Source: Pseudomonas sp. FP2196
Lineage (GTDB): Bacteria; Pseudomonadota; Gammaproteobacteria; Pseudomonadales; Pseudomonadaceae
Reading direction: 5' to 3'
Length of the DNA: 64,000 nucleotides
Assembly (NCBI RefSeq): GCF_030687715.1
Contig: NZ_CP117445.1
Location: 5,666,501 to 5,730,500, forward strand
Part shown: positions 62,662 to 64,000 of the stretch, piece by piece
Numbering within the stretch: the first letter of the stretch is position 1
Layout: the number at the start of each line of letters is the position of its first letter
The notes under the pieces: model-generated
Database searches by the model: none
Told to the model about the DNA's origin: nothing
Seen by the model: only the letters and a program-made list of their open reading frames with translations
Program-made: the position numbers and the translations under genes

Positions 62662-64000
62662 ATGTCCCAAGAATTCGATTACATCATCATCGGTGCCGGC
62701 TCGGCCGGTAACACCCTGGCGACCCGTCTGACTGAAGACGCTGGCGTCACCGTTCTGCTGCTCGAAGCAGGCGGCCCGGATTACCGTTTAGACTTCCGTA
62801 CGCAAATGCCCGCTGCTCTGGCATTCCCGCTGCAAGGCCGTCGCTACAACTGGGCCTACGAAACCGATCCAGAGCCACACATGGACGGTCGCCGGATGGA
62901 ATGCGGTCGCGGCAAAGGCCTCGGCGGCTCTTCGCTGATCAACGGCATGTGCTACATCCGTGGTAATGCGATGGACTATGACGGCTGGGCCAAGCTGCCA
63001 GGTCTGGAAGACTGGACGTATCTGGACTGCCTGCCGTACTTCCGCAAAGCGGAAACCCGCGACATCGGCCCGAACGACTACCACGGTGGCGAAGGCCCGG
63101 TCAGCGTGACCACGCCGAAGGCAGGCAACAACCCGCTGTTCCACGCCATGGTTGAAGCCGGCGTGCAGGCCGGTTACCCGCGTACCGAAGACTTGAACGG
63201 CTACCAACAGGAAGGCTTTGGCCCGATGGACCGCACTGTGACGCCGAATGGCCGTCGTGCTTCCACCGCCCGTGGCTACCTCGACACCGCTAAAAAGCGT
63301 TCGACACTGACCATCGTCACCCACGCCCTGACGGACAAGATTCTGTTCGAAGGCAAGCGTGCCGTCGGCGTGCGTTATCTGGTTGGCGACGCTGAAGAGC
63401 GTGTTGAAGTCAAAGCACGCAAAGAAGTCCTGCTGTGCTCCGGCGCCATCGCTTCGCCGCAGATTCTGCAACGTTCCGGTGTCGGCCCTGCCGAACTGCT
63501 GAACTCGCTCGATATCCCGGTCGTTCACGATCTGCCGGGCGTCGGTGAAAACCTGCAGGACCACCTTGAGCTGTACCTGCAATACGCTTGCACCCAACCG
63601 GTTTCGCTGTACCCGTCGCTGCTCTGGTACAACCAGCCAGCCATCGGTGCCGAGTGGCTGTTCAACGGCACCGGCATCGGCGCCAGCAACCAGTTCGAAG
63701 CCGGCGGTTTCATTCGCTCGCGTCCGGAATTCGAATGGCCGAACATCCAGTACCACTTCCTGCCGGTCGCGATTAACTACAACGGCAGCAACGGTGTGAA
63801 AGAACACGGTTTCCAGGCACACATGGGTTCCATGCGTTCGCCGAGCCGTGGTCGCATCCAGGTCAAATCCAAGGATCCGCGCCAGCACCCGAGCATCCTG
63901 TTCAACTACATGGCCACCGAGCAGGACTGGCAGGAATTCCGCGACGGCATCCGCCTGACCCGTGAAATCATGCAACAGCCTGCACTGGACGCCTTCCGTG
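62662..64000 (+). CDS. betA: Choline dehydrogenase BetA (partial, 3' end outside window)
   Basis: The first 446 codons of a GMC-family flavoprotein (normally about 560 aa). FAD motif [19 protein letters not shown] signature 1 ([20 protein letters not shown]) and signature 2 ([18 protein letters not shown]) are visible. The catalytic His pair lies beyond the window. It oxidises choline to betaine aldehyde at the membrane, passing electrons to quinone. Start [11 protein letters not shown] with GAGGG ten bases upstream. Confidence 0.97.
   Translation, partial: MSQEFDYIIIGAGSAGNTLATRLTEDAGVTVLLLEAGGPDYRLDFRTQMPAALAFPLQGRRYNWAYETDPEPHMDGRRMECGRGKGLGGSSLINGMCYIRGNAMDYDGWAKLPGLEDWTYLDCLPYFRKAETRDIGPNDYHGGEGPVSVTTPKAGNNPLFHAMVEAGVQAGYPRTEDLNGYQQEGFGPMDRTVTPNGRRASTARGYLDTAKKRSTLTIVTHALTDKILFEGKRAVGVRYLVGDAEERVEVKARKEVLLCSGAIASPQILQRSGVGPAELLNSLDIPVVHDLPGVGENLQDHLELYLQYACTQPVSLYPSLLWYNQPAIGAEWLFNGTGIGASNQFEAGGFIRSRPEFEWPNIQYHFLPVAINYNGSNGVKEHGFQAHMGSMRSPSRGRIQVKSKDPRQHPSILFNYMATEQDWQEFRDGIRLTREIMQQPALDAFR

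Overview
The window is a GC-rich chromosomal segment of a Pseudomonas, most likely of the P. fluorescens group. The evidence is the complete set of Pseudomonas-type choline/carnitine/glycine betaine genes in the familiar P. aeruginosa order, a creBCD locus, and about two dozen REP-type palindromes of the kinds typical of fluorescent pseudomonads. No phage, IS element, CRISPR, tRNA or rRNA was seen. Species-level identity is inference.

Left block (1-19 kb), matching the P. aeruginosa PA0460-PA0482 neighbourhood as I remember it: a partial GcvR-like ACT protein, malate synthase G (glcB), a stand-alone response regulator, a cNMP/CBS/DUF294 protein coupled to a DnaQ-like exonuclease, a cell-surface-signalling iron system (ECF sigma, FecR-type anti-sigma, TonB receptor; fiuIRA-like) with a PepSY membrane protein and a 59-aa membrane peptide, a glutathione transferase, creBCD with a Cre-tag-like repeat before creD, a periplasmic RimB-like aspartic protease, a PlsC-type acyltransferase and a DUF2780 protein. 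A small exported protein sits at about 19.4 kb, at the junction with the next block.

Right block (19.7-64 kb) is one large quaternary-amine catabolism island. Choline enters by BetT and CbcXWV and is oxidised by BetA/BetB under BetI. Gamma-butyrobetaine is hydroxylated to carnitine, and carnitine is converted to glycine betaine by CdhA, CdhC and CdhB (regulator CdhR, binding protein CaiX). Glycine betaine is demethylated by GbcAB to dimethylglycine, then by DgcAB with an EtfAB pair to sarcosine, then by SoxBDAG to glycine. The C1 units go to GlyA, PurU and FdhA. Glycine becomes serine (GlyA) and pyruvate (L-serine dehydratase). GbdR is encoded in the middle. Threonine aldolase, a TraX-like membrane protein, an SDR, a DUF5943 protein and a dipeptidase-like protein are interspersed.

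The most striking non-coding feature lies between gbcA and the etf genes (about 34.88-35.48 kb). It is a degenerate array of four units, each carrying a perfect DnaA box (TTATCCACA) in the same orientation at 182, 183 and 150 bp spacing. In three units a T6 tract begins exactly 60 bp before the box. Three more perfect boxes lie in the adjoining etfB/etfA genes, giving seven in 2.2 kb. No replication gene is nearby, so a DnaA-titration or DnaA-reactivation locus (a datA/DARS analogue) is a reasonable hypothesis. Other regulatory signals seen are a 21-bp direct repeat before cbcX with related GCGAC half-sites before gbcA/gbcB, the dgc operon and the serine dehydratase gene (candidate GbdR operators), a 20-bp perfect palindrome before betI, and a CAGTGC direct repeat before caiX. 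REP elements sit at many gene borders inside the catabolic operons.
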